DNA of 64,000 nucleotides. It comes from Epinephelus fuscoguttatus (Eukaryota; Chordata; Actinopteri; Perciformes; Serranidae). The notes beneath the pieces were generated by a model. The model was not told the DNA's origin, ran no database searches, and was given only the letters and a program-made list of their open reading frames with translations. Location: assembly GCF_011397635.1 (NCBI RefSeq), contig NC_064770.1, positions 23,430,200 through 23,494,199 on the forward strand, given 5' to 3'. Within the stretch, counting starts at the first letter, position 1; each line of letters opens with the position of its first letter. This document shows, piece after piece, positions 54,030-64,000 of the stretch. The translations under genes and the position numbers were made by a program.

Positions 54030-55650
54030 ACTAATTTGTTATATCGGTGAAAATATTGTTATTGCTTGAATATTGTGATATTATTTTAGGGCCATATCGC
54101 CTACCACTAACTGATAAACATCTTCAGACAAAGCGAATCAATATGTTGTTGAAATGTTACAAATACTCAATGAAGTATCTGTAGGCTCTTACCCTGGAAT
54201 ATTTTTAATTACTTCATTTCTTTTTTTATATACAAACACACATTAATATCACAGAGTAGGATGCTTTGCAGTTGAAAATTAGCTTGCCCTCTGTTGTATA
54301 CTACTGACACCATCCACAAATTACCTCAAAAATATCTTTAATTATTTGGTAGCTCTCTGCCAGAATTTCTTGTCACTTATTTACTGACATATACTTAATA
54401 TTGATATATCTGCCACAAGGTAATATCAGCCGGGCTTTAGTGTACATCCAGGTACGGCTGGTTCCTCTCTCTGCCTCAGGCTTGGCTCTCTTGGTTGGCT
54501 TTATTGGGGGACATCCCTCCTGTGTCCCCTCCAACTGTCATCTGCTCTTCCATCCACGTACTTTATAGCCCCAGGAATCCCCCATGCTGTCACTCCTAAA
54601 GGCCAATTGCTGACTTACTGCACATAGGTGTGTATGTGTGTGTGTGTGCTAAGTGATATATTCAGAGGTCATCCTCCATCCTTTTATCACTTTCAATCTG
54701 TCTCGCTTCATGTCAGTTCTCCTTTCTGCCTCCCCGTCCTGTTATTTATTTTTATTCAGTTTTTCTGCCGTCCATCTCGCTGCTGTCTCATCCTGTAGCT
54801 GTTGAGTCAGAGTGCTGCCTCCACTGTTGTGTAAATGACACCTTCATCAACAAACATTACAGCAACGTTTATCTTAACAGGCTGCATATCAAATTGTTTC
54901 CGGCGCCTCTTTCTGCACTTGACCCTGAGATTTAATTAACCTGTCAATTCCGCTTTTGAAGAGGATGCCGGTCAGTGTGCAAGCAACAATTAGCACACAC
55001 AGGAGTTACGTCTTTGTCTTGGGCAGAATGTGATTCAGGGGTTTCTGTGGTGGAAGCTGAGCTTGTAGTTAGCAACCTCATTTAATCCTGCTGTATCATT
55101 GGCCTGCTTTAGATAAAGAGTCCTCATGGAGCGGCGCAGCGCTCAGCAGAAGATGCAGCACATTTTCCTCATCAACCCCCAGTGAAGATGCCATTACTCA
55201 AAATGTTGAGCAAGCAAAATCTGTGGCATTAGAGCAGAAGACAATGAGAGGTGGAGCGTGAGAGGGAGGGAGTAGTTTGTCTTTGCGGCCTGTTTGCTTT
55301 GATCATTAACCCAGAGTCACAAACTTGGTCACTGTTTAAATTGATGGTAGAGCGGTGCTCATCACTGCGGGTCAGTAGCAGTGCAGGTCGAGGTAATTCA
55401 GCATGTGATAAAATCGAATTTCAGTCAGAAGCAAGACTGTCAAGACAAAGATGTCTTTTTGTTTTGTTTTGACTCCTATCTAGAAACTAATTAGAAATTG
55501 GGCCCTTATTGTGGTAATTAGCTCTTTTCTGAGATGAAGACATCAGTGTGAAAAAGGTCAAGGGCCAAACCAACTTAAGGTTTATATCATCATAGAGTAG
55601 AGAAACCATTAGTTTTTAATTATCATACATTTCTTCATATAACCAAGGAT

Positions 55651-57632
55651 GGATTACTGAACAGGACTACTGGCCTAATTAACACTTATCGACCATGAAG
55701 GGTCTCAAAATGATCACAGAGAGATGCAAAGGAACTGCAAAGACACACAAAATAACTACTATAATGGGCAAAATAACAACAAAGAGCCACAAAATTACTA
55801 CAAAGCAACTAGGGCTGACCCAAAAAATTCAAAGCTTCGAAGCTTCGTTCGATGGCACGGGATTCGATTGTGGAAAAAAAAAAATTCGAATATTCTGCCT
55901 TTTTTTTCTTCTGTTTTTTTGGGGGACCTGAACACAACACCGTCTCCGACAAGGAAATAGAAAGCCTGACGTGCAATGAATGGAGACCTGTTATCCTGTT
56001 TGAACACAGACGACTGAATTCTTTCAACAATGTGACTCAAAATAATGATAAAATAGATTTTATTGATGTAAAATAATATGCTGATGGTGATATTTTCCAC
56101 TGGTCCACTGCGCTCTGAGTCTGGTGTCAGTGACACATGCTGCTCTGAGTCGCGCATCTGTCTGCTTGCGCTGCAGCGCACGCCAAGGGTTTTAATTTTT
56201 AGTGTTAAATCAAAAGTTAAACACTGCTTATCAGCAACCAGAAGTGTTTTTTCGTTTGTGAATTGTTTTAACTTAATTCTAGGGTTGCTAGAAACTACTT
56301 TTTCGCCATAATTTGTAAGTTATTAACTTACAACCGACCCCCAGGTCGTCGAAGGCTTCGATTTAAAATCGATCTAAGCTCCGAAGCTTCGATTTTCAAA
56401 AATGAAGTCAAAAGTCAGCCCTAAAAGCAACACAAAATGACCAAAAAAGACAAATAAATTACCTCAAAAAGACACAAAATTACGTCAAAAAGACAAATAA
56501 ATTACCTCAAAGAGACCCCAAATTACCTCAGAGACCCAAATAACTACAAAAAGACACAAAATTGCATGGATGAGACACAAAATTACCTCAGAAGACACCA
56601 ATATTATCTCAAAGACCAAACGACTTCAAAAAAGACATCAAATTACCTCAAAGAGACATAAGATTACCTAAGTAAAATACAAAATTACCTCAGTGAGACC
56701 CAAATGACTACAGAAAGACAAAAAATTACCTAAAAGAGATACATTACCTCAGAAAGATACAAGATTACCTCAAGAAGACACCAGAATTACCTCAGAGACA
56801 CAAGATTACCTTGAAGAAACCCAAGCAACTACAAAAAGACCCAGAATTACCACTGTGAGACCCAAACAAATTAATTACCTCAAAGAGACACAAGATTACC
56901 TCAGAGAACACACAACTACAGATACAAAACTACCTTAGACCTGAACGACTACAGACACAAAATATCCTGAAAGAGACGCAAGATTACCTCAATAGAACAA
57001 AAAAATACCCCAGTGAATCCCCGACAACTACAAAAAGACACAAAATTACCTCAGTGAGACACAGGATTACGTCAGTAAGACACAAAATTACCTCAATGAG
57101 ACCCAAACAGCTACAAAAAAGAGAAAGAGACATAACATCATCTCATCAAGACACCAGAATTTCCTTTGAGAGACCAAAACAACTACAGAAGACACAAAAT
57201 GGCCTCAGTGAGACAGAAGATTACCTCAACAAAACACCAAATTAACTTCAAAAACCAAACAACTACACCCCCCCCCCAAAAAAAAACGTCAAAGAGACAA
57301 AAGATTACTTAACGACTACAAAAAAGACACAGAATTACCTCCGTGAGACCCAAACAACCTCAAGAAGACACAAAATTACATCATAGAGAGAACCAGAATG
57401 ACCTCAAAGAGACCCAAACAACTACAAAAAGACACAAATTACCTCAAAGAGACCTTAACGACTACAGAAAGACACAAAACAACCACAAGGAGACACAAAA
57501 TTACTGCAAAGATTCACAAAACCAAAATAGATGCACGACTACGGAGATGCAAAACCACCACAGAGTCTGTGTGTCCTGCTCCTGTGTTGGAGAGCTGGTG
57601 GGCCTTTTGCATGTCTGTGCCCAGGGGCCCAT
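55651..57632 (+). repeat. Minisatellite-bearing repeat, expanded copy (about 1.9 kb array)
   Basis: The head GGATTACTGAACAGGACTACTGG and tail GGGCCTTTTGCATGTCTGTGCC match the short copy at 15054-15322. Between them lie many degenerate units of about 20-24 bp of the type GACACAAAATTACCTCAAA, with CCAAACAACTACAAA variants. Lysine/threonine/glutamine-rich open frames across the array (for example 57054-57661) are by-products of the repeat. A hAT element (55810-56423) splits it. Confidence 0.8.
55810..56423 (+). mobile_element. 614-bp hAT-like element inserted in the minisatellite, perfect 8-bp target duplication
   Basis: The terminal inverted repeats TAGGGCTGAC and GTCAGCCCTA are perfect. Identical octamers AAAGCAAC flank it (55802-55809 and 56424-56431) and derive from the array unit. 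Subterminal GAAGCTTCGA motifs occur near both ends (55830-55850, 56370-56395), possible transposase-binding sites. No transposase frame is present. Confidence 0.88.
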
Positions 57633-59120
57633 TTAACACCTTTTTAATAAATGTAATATAGAATTATTGAAAGGATATATGTACAGTGAATGAAGTTGTT
57701 ACTCTCATAAAGAATGTACAGACGGAGAAGAAGGAGCTTCACAGTATAATTTGTATTGTCCTGGGCTGGAAGTGTTCCCTTATGGCTAGAGAAAGTTCTC
57801 ATATCTTATGCTGAATAAACCATTTACAAACTCAGTGTGTTATCTGTCTCAAAGCTAAAAACATGGCTGTTTTGCACAGCTCATAAAAAGTAGATGTTTG
57901 GAGTTTGGTGTGTCCTGCCGCAGTACTTCAACTCCAGGGAGGGTTCACAGTCTTTTTCTTAAATCTTTTATTAAAAAACAAGTAAAAAATTGAATGAGGA
58001 TGATTTTATTCTAAAATAAGACAATGCAAGGCAGATCACCGCTATAAAGAAAATTACAACCGATTCAAGGAAAGCTTTGAGACAGAGAGGATGTGCTGGA
58101 CAGCATAAAGAGCCATGTGGTCACCATTATCAGAGAGATGAAAAGAGGGCGGGGGCATTAGCATTCAGATGAGCGTGCATGGGCGAAGGGTTTGACAGAG
58201 GAGAAGGACGATGGTGTGAAAAAGATGAGATGGAAAGTGAGTTTGCGCTTTTGGGATGATGTCAGCCGGAGCAATTCTTTGCAGAGAAGAGCCCTTGACG
58301 CCTGTGTGGTGATGAGGCAAACAGATATCGGCTTGGACACAAAAGAACAGGGAGGATAGTTGGACTTGGGAGGGAGAGAGAGAAAGACAGTGAGTTACAG
58401 TGAGATTGACATAACAGGGGGAAAATACAGGCCACTGAGCAAAGGGTGGCGGTGGTTGGGGGTGGGGGTTTAAAGATTTTGGAGGGATGTCAACTGTATC
58501 TATTGCCAGCAGACCATGGCAGCCTGGGACGTTCAAGGATGGAAAGATCGAAGACACAGAATACAAAATGAGCGAACAGTATATATGAGACAGACGCAGC
58601 CAAGCGAGAGTTAAAGACTTTGGAGGCATGTCAAGTGTTTCTATTGTTTTTGACGCCAGGAAAAGAAACACCGGCCAAATATGGAACTCGTGTTATAATG
58701 CCACCCCTGTTTACAGCATCAAGGGACAGAAAGAGGGGAAGGATACTGATAGATTTCGTTGATTGCATCAGGAAGAGAGACCTCGGTATGACTTGTTGTG
58801 CTAGGACAGTGTGTTTGTGTGTAAGCAGAGAAATGCTCCGGTGTAATTCTCAGTTAAGAGTTTTTGTCCCAAACCTGGAAAGCTAATGTGGTGAGAAAGC
58901 CCAGGTGGTGTGCAAGACTTGCTGGTTTTTTTATGGCTTATATAACTCGCACCGAGAGCTCGCTGCGGGTTATCTGGGGTCCCGGAGTGTTTGTGAAAAA
59001 CTGTTTTGGTTTGGCTGCGCTTCAGTGAGTTTGACTTGTACATTGTAAGGACGACTTTAGTTGCATTCAGCCTGAAGCGCCTTGTTTATCAAAATGATAC
59101 CTGACTTCTTACAAAATTAA

Positions 59121-59205
59121 AGGAATGCTTCACCTCCAAAATTATCATTTGTATATCACTATATAAATTAGTCACCCTGTGTTTTTTACACTACAGGATG
59201 TTCTA
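59121..59205 (+). repeat. Left end of a TTAA-type element
   Basis: After TTAA (59117-59120) the sequence AGGAATGCTTCACCTCCAAAA, then 'atcatttgtatatcac' and 'tagtcaccctgtg', parallels the left end of the 24275 element. No right end was found. Confidence 0.5.
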
Positions 59206-60679
59206 GAAGCAAAAGAGTTGTGACTAACACATTGGGCAAAAATAACAATGGGAAAAACCATCCTTTATCATCCCTGTTATCTGGCGGTTGATCTCGCCCT
59301 CTGCTCGGAGGGTAAGGAACTACCAGATCCCATTGTTCCCCCTATTTGTGGACATTATCATGTTTCTTTGAGTTAGCTGCTGACTGCTGCTAGCTGCTTT
59401 TTAAATCTCCCTGCGGTGGGTCGCACACATAACACTTTGTCAGAACTTCCATTACTACATCCAATTACTACATCCAACTGCATTAAAAGAACCAGCATTT
59501 AGAGCATCATGCTCGTGTGTGTCTGTAGTAAACTGAGCAAAGTGTGAAACACCCTCTCCTTTTTCTTATCCAGAAGACTCTCAGACGTCTCTGCTTGACA
59601 TTGTCTGAGCTTGAATTTAACATCGTGAATTATTCTGCTCTTGCCCTTAAATGTCTCAGAAGTAACCTGTGCTCGGCAGAAGTGTTCAGCTGTAAAAAGG
59701 AGAGGGAGGTCAACGCTCCCCCTCCCCCACTCCCCCAGACACATACTCTGTTTCTCCTTTACTGTCAGAAATGACAGTGTGAGTCCCATGGTGATTCCCT
59801 ATGAAAAATGCATACGTGTCTATCATGTTTTCTGACTGAATGGGTTCACTCATAGACAGGAACACATAAAAAAATGTTAATTTCACCACCACTAGCAAAC
59901 AACTCACTCTAGCCTCCACTTCTTTCTCGAAAATCTCTGCAGTCGCTTTCTCTCTGCGAAGCGTTCCGCAGTAATGAAGTCCTTCTAAACAGCCTGTCAT
60001 ACTGGACAGGTTTCCTTCTGTTCCTCCTGCCCTCTTCCCCCCGATGGGGACAGGATGTACAGTGTATCCCAGGATGGGGACGCAGTGGAGGGAGAGGGAG
60101 GGGGCTGCTGGCTGGCAGTGCCACCTGGCATGGAGAGCTGCCCAGCCTAGCAGTGCTAGTTTCTCTGCACCACCTGCTCTGCTGCCCTCCTGCTCCGATA
60201 CCTGGCCCTGGAAGGCAAACCTGTCATTATCAGAAGATAAAGCACATGATATGTTTGTGTTTGTTTCTGTGTGTGTGTGCTGATCCAAGCCAACTCTCCT
60301 TCCCTCTGTGTTGCCCTCTGTGTTTTTCTGCTTTTAGTAAACCTCCGTGGGACAGCAGCAGCAGTGTTGGCTGTTCAGTCCCAGTTGGGTCACAAATGGA
60401 GTTTGAAAGCAAAGGTGTTGCTTTGAGATAAAGGAACAAGAAGTTTCATATTTATAGCTACTGTACCTGTAGCGTTCATGTGATTTTTTTAAAACACCAT
60501 TTATCCATTCTTCTCTTCTTCTGTTGCGCATCCCAAGGGTAAAATTAAATTTTTTCTTTCCGTTGAATAACAATTTGGCCTTCCGTCCTTTATTTCCTCT
60601 TTTTGCGTGCATTTTTGTGTAGTAGTAGAAGAATAAGTGTGTGTAGCAGCTGGGCTTTTTGTACCTGGTTATTTACATT

Positions 60680-60845
60680 CAGTGGTGGGTAGAGTACTGA
60701 AAATCTGTGCTCAAGGAAAAGTACAGTTACTCCCTAAAAAACGACTCAAGTAAAAGTGAAAATTACCATTAAAAAACCTACAAGAGTAAAAATAAAAGAG
60801 TAACTAGTTAATACATTACTCAAAGTACAAGTTACTTTCCATTTT
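60680..60845 (+). repeat. 'GTGGTGGGTAGAGTACT' repeat, left part
   Basis: It contains AGTGGTGGGTAGAGTACT and several AAGTAAAAGT / AAGTTACTT motifs of a repeat common in teleosts. A matching right-hand piece with 'actcgagtgaagagtag' and 'tgagttacttgtaatg' sits at 63080-63215, suggesting that later insertions split one element. Confidence 0.5.
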
Positions 60846-60856
60846 AATGTTTTTAA

Positions 60857-61800
60857 AGGTTTATTGTGTAGGGGTTAGGGGGGTATATTGGCAGAAATTG
60901 AATGTATTAAGTGTGTTTTCTTCAGTGTATAATCATTTAAAAATAAGAATTGTTGTGTTTTTGTTACAATTGAATGAGCTGTTTATATACCCATAGGTTT
61001 ACATGTTGCTCCTCTGTTTTTCTACAGTAGCACAGAATGGACAAACCAAACACTGGCTCCAGATAGAGCCATTCACAATTTTTTTTTCTGGTGTTTGTTG
61101 TTGGCCACCATAGTCAGGAGCCCATCTGTGATGTAGCAGATGCAGTGTCATAAAAACAGTGACTTGTAATGTGAAACTGTTTATTTCAGTGTTTTTACTG
61201 GTTTAAATCACTGTATACATTTGTTTAAGAAAGGAAGAGAGCTCTGTGGATTATTTGGCTCATGAAAACCTCCAGGTGGTGCTGTGGTTAGCATTGTCGC
61301 CTCACAGCAAGAAGGCTCTTGGTTCGTACCCAGGGTGGGGGAGCCCTTCTGTGCGGAGTTTGCAGTTCTCCTTGTGTCAGTGTAGGTTTTCTTTGGGTAC
61401 TCCAGCTTCCTCCCACAGTCCAAAGACATGCAGGATAACTGGTGACTCTAGATTGGCTGTAGGTGTCAAGGTGTGCATGAATGGTTGTCTGTCTCTATGT
61501 GTCAGCCCTGTGATAGTCAGGCGACCTGTCCAGGGTGTACCCTGCCTCTCCCCTAGTGTCACCCGGGATAGGCTCCAGCCCCCCCCCCACGACCCTAACA
61601 GGATAAGCAGTTAGAAAATGGATGGATTGACATATTACAAGCTGCCCTTCTCCGTCATGACAAAGAGCCTCAGAGAAAAACTCATTTATAAAGTAAAACT
61701 GCTTTATTCAGCGTTTTACTGGTTTCACCTGGTTTGTTTGTTCAGGAGAGCAGGAGACCTCTGCAGATAATTCGGCTCACGGTAAAACCTCCTGAACAAT
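60857..61800 (+). repeat. Interspersed repeat, copy C, interrupted by a SINE
   Basis: It shares ordered blocks with 19276-19621 ('ttggcagaaattgaat', 'cagtgtataatca', 'cagtagcacagaatggacaaa') and with 30340-30935. A tRNA-type SINE (61274-61627) interrupts it. The pieces on either side of the SINE (about 61165-61273 and 61695-61793) are similar to each other, ending 'tttggctcatgaaaacctcc' and 'ttcggctcacggtaaaacctcc'. Confidence 0.55.
61274..61627 (+). mobile_element. tRNA-derived SINE, second family
   Basis: GGTGGTGCTGTGGTTAGCATTG (A-box-like) and GGTTCGTACCC (B-box-like) are followed by the conserved blocks 'gtgcggagtttgcagttctc', 'cttcctcccacagtccaaag', 'acatgcagg', 'ggcgacctgtccagggtgta', 'gggataggctccagcc' and a GATGGATGG tail. 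I recognise this arrangement from an abundant teleost SINE. Confidence 0.75.
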
Positions 61801-61844
61801 GAACACTGAGCTTAACATATTCAAAAACTCATGAAATTTTGCAC

Positions 61845-62100
61845 ACACATCACATCTGGTGAAAAATTTGACATTTTAGGGGTCTTCATGCTTGGCTGCA
61901 AAAAATTGCTCAGAAGCGCCCCCTACAAAATCTATGAAAATTTCTAGGCACATGTAACAGTCCAAGTCGTACAAAAAAGTCTCATGGAGCCATACTCTAA
62001 ACTCAACAGGAAGTCAGCCATTTTGAATTTTATGTCCAATTTTGGTGCATTTTGGGCCATTTCCAGGGGTCGAACTTTTACGAACTCCTCCTAGAGATTT
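61845..62100. repeat. Interspersed repeat relic
   Basis: 'gaagcgccccctacaaaatc', 'caacaggaagtcagccattttg' and 'ttttacgaactcctcctagag' are blocks of a repeat that I recognise from teleosts. No coding potential; ends are not defined. Confidence 0.4.
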
Positions 62101-62354
62101 CATTTTTTTTTTTGTATTTCCTGCGTGTAAAAGTACTCTTTCTGTGTAAATAAATTACGCATTATTTTGCCTTCGTACTGCGTCTCCCTCTTTTTTGTCA
62201 TGGCTTTAGAGCCAGGTTGTTACAAATTGGTGGTTCATCTGACCTCTTTGATCGTTTATCTGCAAAATGGTATGTAACTTCGGTATTTGATTTGTTACTG
62301 TGTTTGTTTGTGACTGTCTGGTCGCAATTGATTGGCTTGTGTGGAATGTGGATA

Positions 62355-62755
62355 CCTGGCCCGAGCCTGACCGGACCCGTTGGAACCTGACGGGTTGGGC
62401 AGGGTTTGGATAACAAATCTGAAATTTGCTCAGGTTCCGTTGGGGTTCGGCCCACTTGACATGCTGCTGTGTTGTGCTATGGCCTACTCAAGTGTTGGAA
62501 TTTGTTATTTATGTGACAACGCCTGAATGCAAAACAGGCCAATGGTTACATTTCAGGCAGGAGACAGTAAATATTCAGACTGACCCAATGAAAATGGAGG
62601 ACACAGCACAAATCTTGCTATCAGGAAGTTGAAAACTGCCTAAAACCATGCAGGGAAATCGCGGTAGTCAGGTAACAAACTTCGTCGGGCTCGGTTTGGA
62701 CTTAAAAATCAGAAAGTCTGTCGGGGTCGGGCTGGGCTCGGTTATGACTGTCTTG
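62355..62755. repeat. GGGTCGGGCTCGG-type inverted repeat element
   Basis: Left 'cctgaccggacccgttgg' and 'gggttgggcagggtttgg' and right 'cgtcgggctcggtttggac' and 'gtcggggtcgggctgggctcgg' resemble the two ends of a known teleost repeat rich in these motifs. The boundaries are approximate. Confidence 0.4.
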
Positions 62756-63079
62756 CGCGTAGTGTTGAGCACGTTTTGATACAGGTCCAAATTTATGACT
62801 GAAGTGGTCATCATAGCTGATGATGCTTGGTTTTGAAAGGATTTCCCTGAGGATTCCTGAAAGTGTGGTTCGGTGTGCAAAAGTCCTTGGTCCTTGTCCT
62901 GTGGTGCGAAATAGGTGCTTTTGTTTTGGGAGTCGCAGTGATTTGTCGTTGTATTTGGCGTGATTATTTGGGTTGCGCAGGCTGGGGGAAGGTTTTCTTT
63001 TCATGTTTGTGTAAGGTAAGTGTTGTCTGACTGGTGTGACGCAAGCGGGTAGTACCCTGTTAGGCTCAGTGGTGTTACC

Positions 63080-63215
63080 CCTTAAAGAGTAAATGTACTC
63101 GAGTGAAGAGTAGATGTACAGTTTTTTTAAAAAAGGACCCTGAAAAGTGCTTGTTTTCTTTAAAATAATTACCTATTTACTCATGTGAGTTACTTGTAAT
63201 GTGTTACTAGCGACC
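63080..63215 (+). repeat. 'GTGGTGGGTAGAGTACT' repeat, right part
   Basis: It contains 'aaatgtactcgagtgaagag' and 'tgagttacttgtaatgtgttac', the motif style of the opposite end of the element whose left part is at 60680. Confidence 0.4.
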
Positions 63216-64000
63216 CCTGGTTGGCTTTGATCAGGGCTGATGGAGGGTTTTATTGGCAGTGTCTGAAATGATTAGTGCAGTCACAACTTTGTGTTGCATC
63301 AACCTTTTTTTGTTTGTTTGGCGCACCTAGCCTCTGCACTGAGCCCCTCTTAGCATCATGCAGCAAAGGGTGCAGGGACGTCCATTGTCCCAGAAGAGCG
63401 TGGACGTGCTACGAGGAGGTGAGAGAAAGGGAGGAGTAGAGGTGATGGTGTTGTTTGGTTGCAAAGTGCTTTTCTCATGTCGCTCTCCTCTGTCCTGAAC
63501 AAAAGGGCTTGGAGAGGGAGATAATGTGACTGGGCTCTCATGGGGAAAGGTTATCTACTGTTCCCCTGTCAGCTGATAGCACAGGACAGGACACTTCAAG
63601 TCCCAAAATGCCCCGAGGCCTCCGCTAATGATGCTCTTCAATTAGCCCAGGGTCATCAGAGACGGAGAGAGGCAAACACACGTACATGTACCTGTATTAC
63701 AGATCATCAGGCAGATTAGCACAGGCTGACAGATGGATAGTCAAACACACACTCACTCAGCTGGAAAGAAACGAGCGACATCAAGCATGAAGTTTCCTGA
63801 CCTTTTCCCCCGCTGCGAGGGCTTTAGAGCACAGCTGTATTCTGATGATGCTGGACCCTGCTGAAGTGGACAGTGGAGCCAGCTGCCGGGTTATCAGAGC
63901 CACAATTTACTGCCTGACAACACTGCAATTTCATCCGCCACAAGGTTGCATCGTAGAGATGAGAAATTGTCCGAGAATGGCCAGGAACAGGCGCACGAAC

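Larger units (their letters stand above)
39662..64000 (+). other. adcy9: adcy9 intron (at least 24.3 kb, continues past window)
   Basis: No further adcy9 exon (the expected next residues continue L-K-T-Y-L-I-S-G) is found in any + frame to 64000. The intron holds several repeats listed separately. Repeat-poor stretches, where I see no gene but cannot exclude conserved regulatory DNA, are about 39.7-41.6, 44.5-45.7, 46.3-48.1, 50.0-51.7, 54.4-55.6 and 63.3-64.0 kb. Confidence 0.75.

Noticed and set aside
55651..57632. Regular repeats resembling a CRISPR array
   Set aside because: Units are degenerate, lack unique spacers of constant length, and lie in a vertebrate intron; this is a minisatellite.
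58165..58671. 168-codon open frame on the minus strand
   Set aside because: Composition is Ser/Pro/Leu-rich without motifs, from purine-rich + strand DNA; no evidence of a gene.
59710..60288. 192-codon open frame on the minus strand
   Set aside because: Low-complexity start, no recognisable domain, no splice or promoter context; it lies in GC-richer intron DNA where chance frames are long.

Overview
This is a vertebrate genomic window, most likely from a ray-finned (teleost, probably percomorph) fish. Genes are split by GT-AG introns, coding density is very low, and the intronic and intergenic DNA is full of microsatellites, tRNA-derived SINEs, hAT-like elements and TTAA-flanked (piggyBac-type) elements of kinds I recognise from teleosts. 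I see no bacterial operons, CRISPR arrays, phage or plasmid functions.

Three protein-coding genes lie head to tail on the + strand. (1) The last two coding exons of tfap4 (transcription factor AP-4) are at 943-1358, followed by a long 3' region that may reach a poly(A) signal near 5141. (2) A complete srl (sarcalumenin) gene runs from 10764 to 28951 in six coding exons that splice to 472 residues: a signal peptide, an EHD-type N-terminal helix and a dynamin/EHD-like GTPase domain. It encodes the short, glycosylated sarcoplasmic-reticulum form. A TATA box and two CAGCTG E-boxes lie just upstream of the ATG. (3) The first coding exon of adcy9 (adenylate cyclase 9) is at 37849-39661. It covers the N-terminus, six membrane helices and the whole C1a catalytic half. 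The rest of the gene is beyond the right edge, so the following intron is at least 24.3 kb. Human 16p13.3 has the same TFAP4-SRL-ADCY9 order and relative orientation, which supports all three identifications. Two of the genes touch the same physiology: sarcalumenin is a Ca2+ handling protein of striated muscle SR and ADCY9 makes cAMP at the plasma membrane. I see no evidence that they are co-regulated.

Region by region: 1-942 is a tfap4 intron; 1359-5165 is tfap4 3' UTR or downstream DNA carrying a hAT-like element with another nested in it; 5166-10700 is intergenic with several repeats; 10825-28139 holds the srl introns with a long-inverted-repeat element (14.7-15.7 kb), a LINE-like reverse-transcriptase remnant (21.5-21.8 kb) and a TTAA element (24.3-24.9 kb); 28952-30320 is srl 3' UTR; 30.3-36.0 kb is intergenic with a 1.2 kb TTAA element and a 170-bp tandem repeat; 36.0-37.85 kb is the CpG-rich adcy9 5' region; 39662-64000 is adcy9 intron, containing an expanded 1.9 kb minisatellite array split by a hAT element that has a perfect 8-bp target duplication, a BED-finger-like transposase remnant, SINEs, and a nested transposon pile-up at 60.7-63.2 kb.

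I found no new multi-gene system. The most rewarding signals are transposon architectures readable from exact target-site duplications, the minisatellite-bearing element family, and the apparent absence of the acidic long-form exon of srl.
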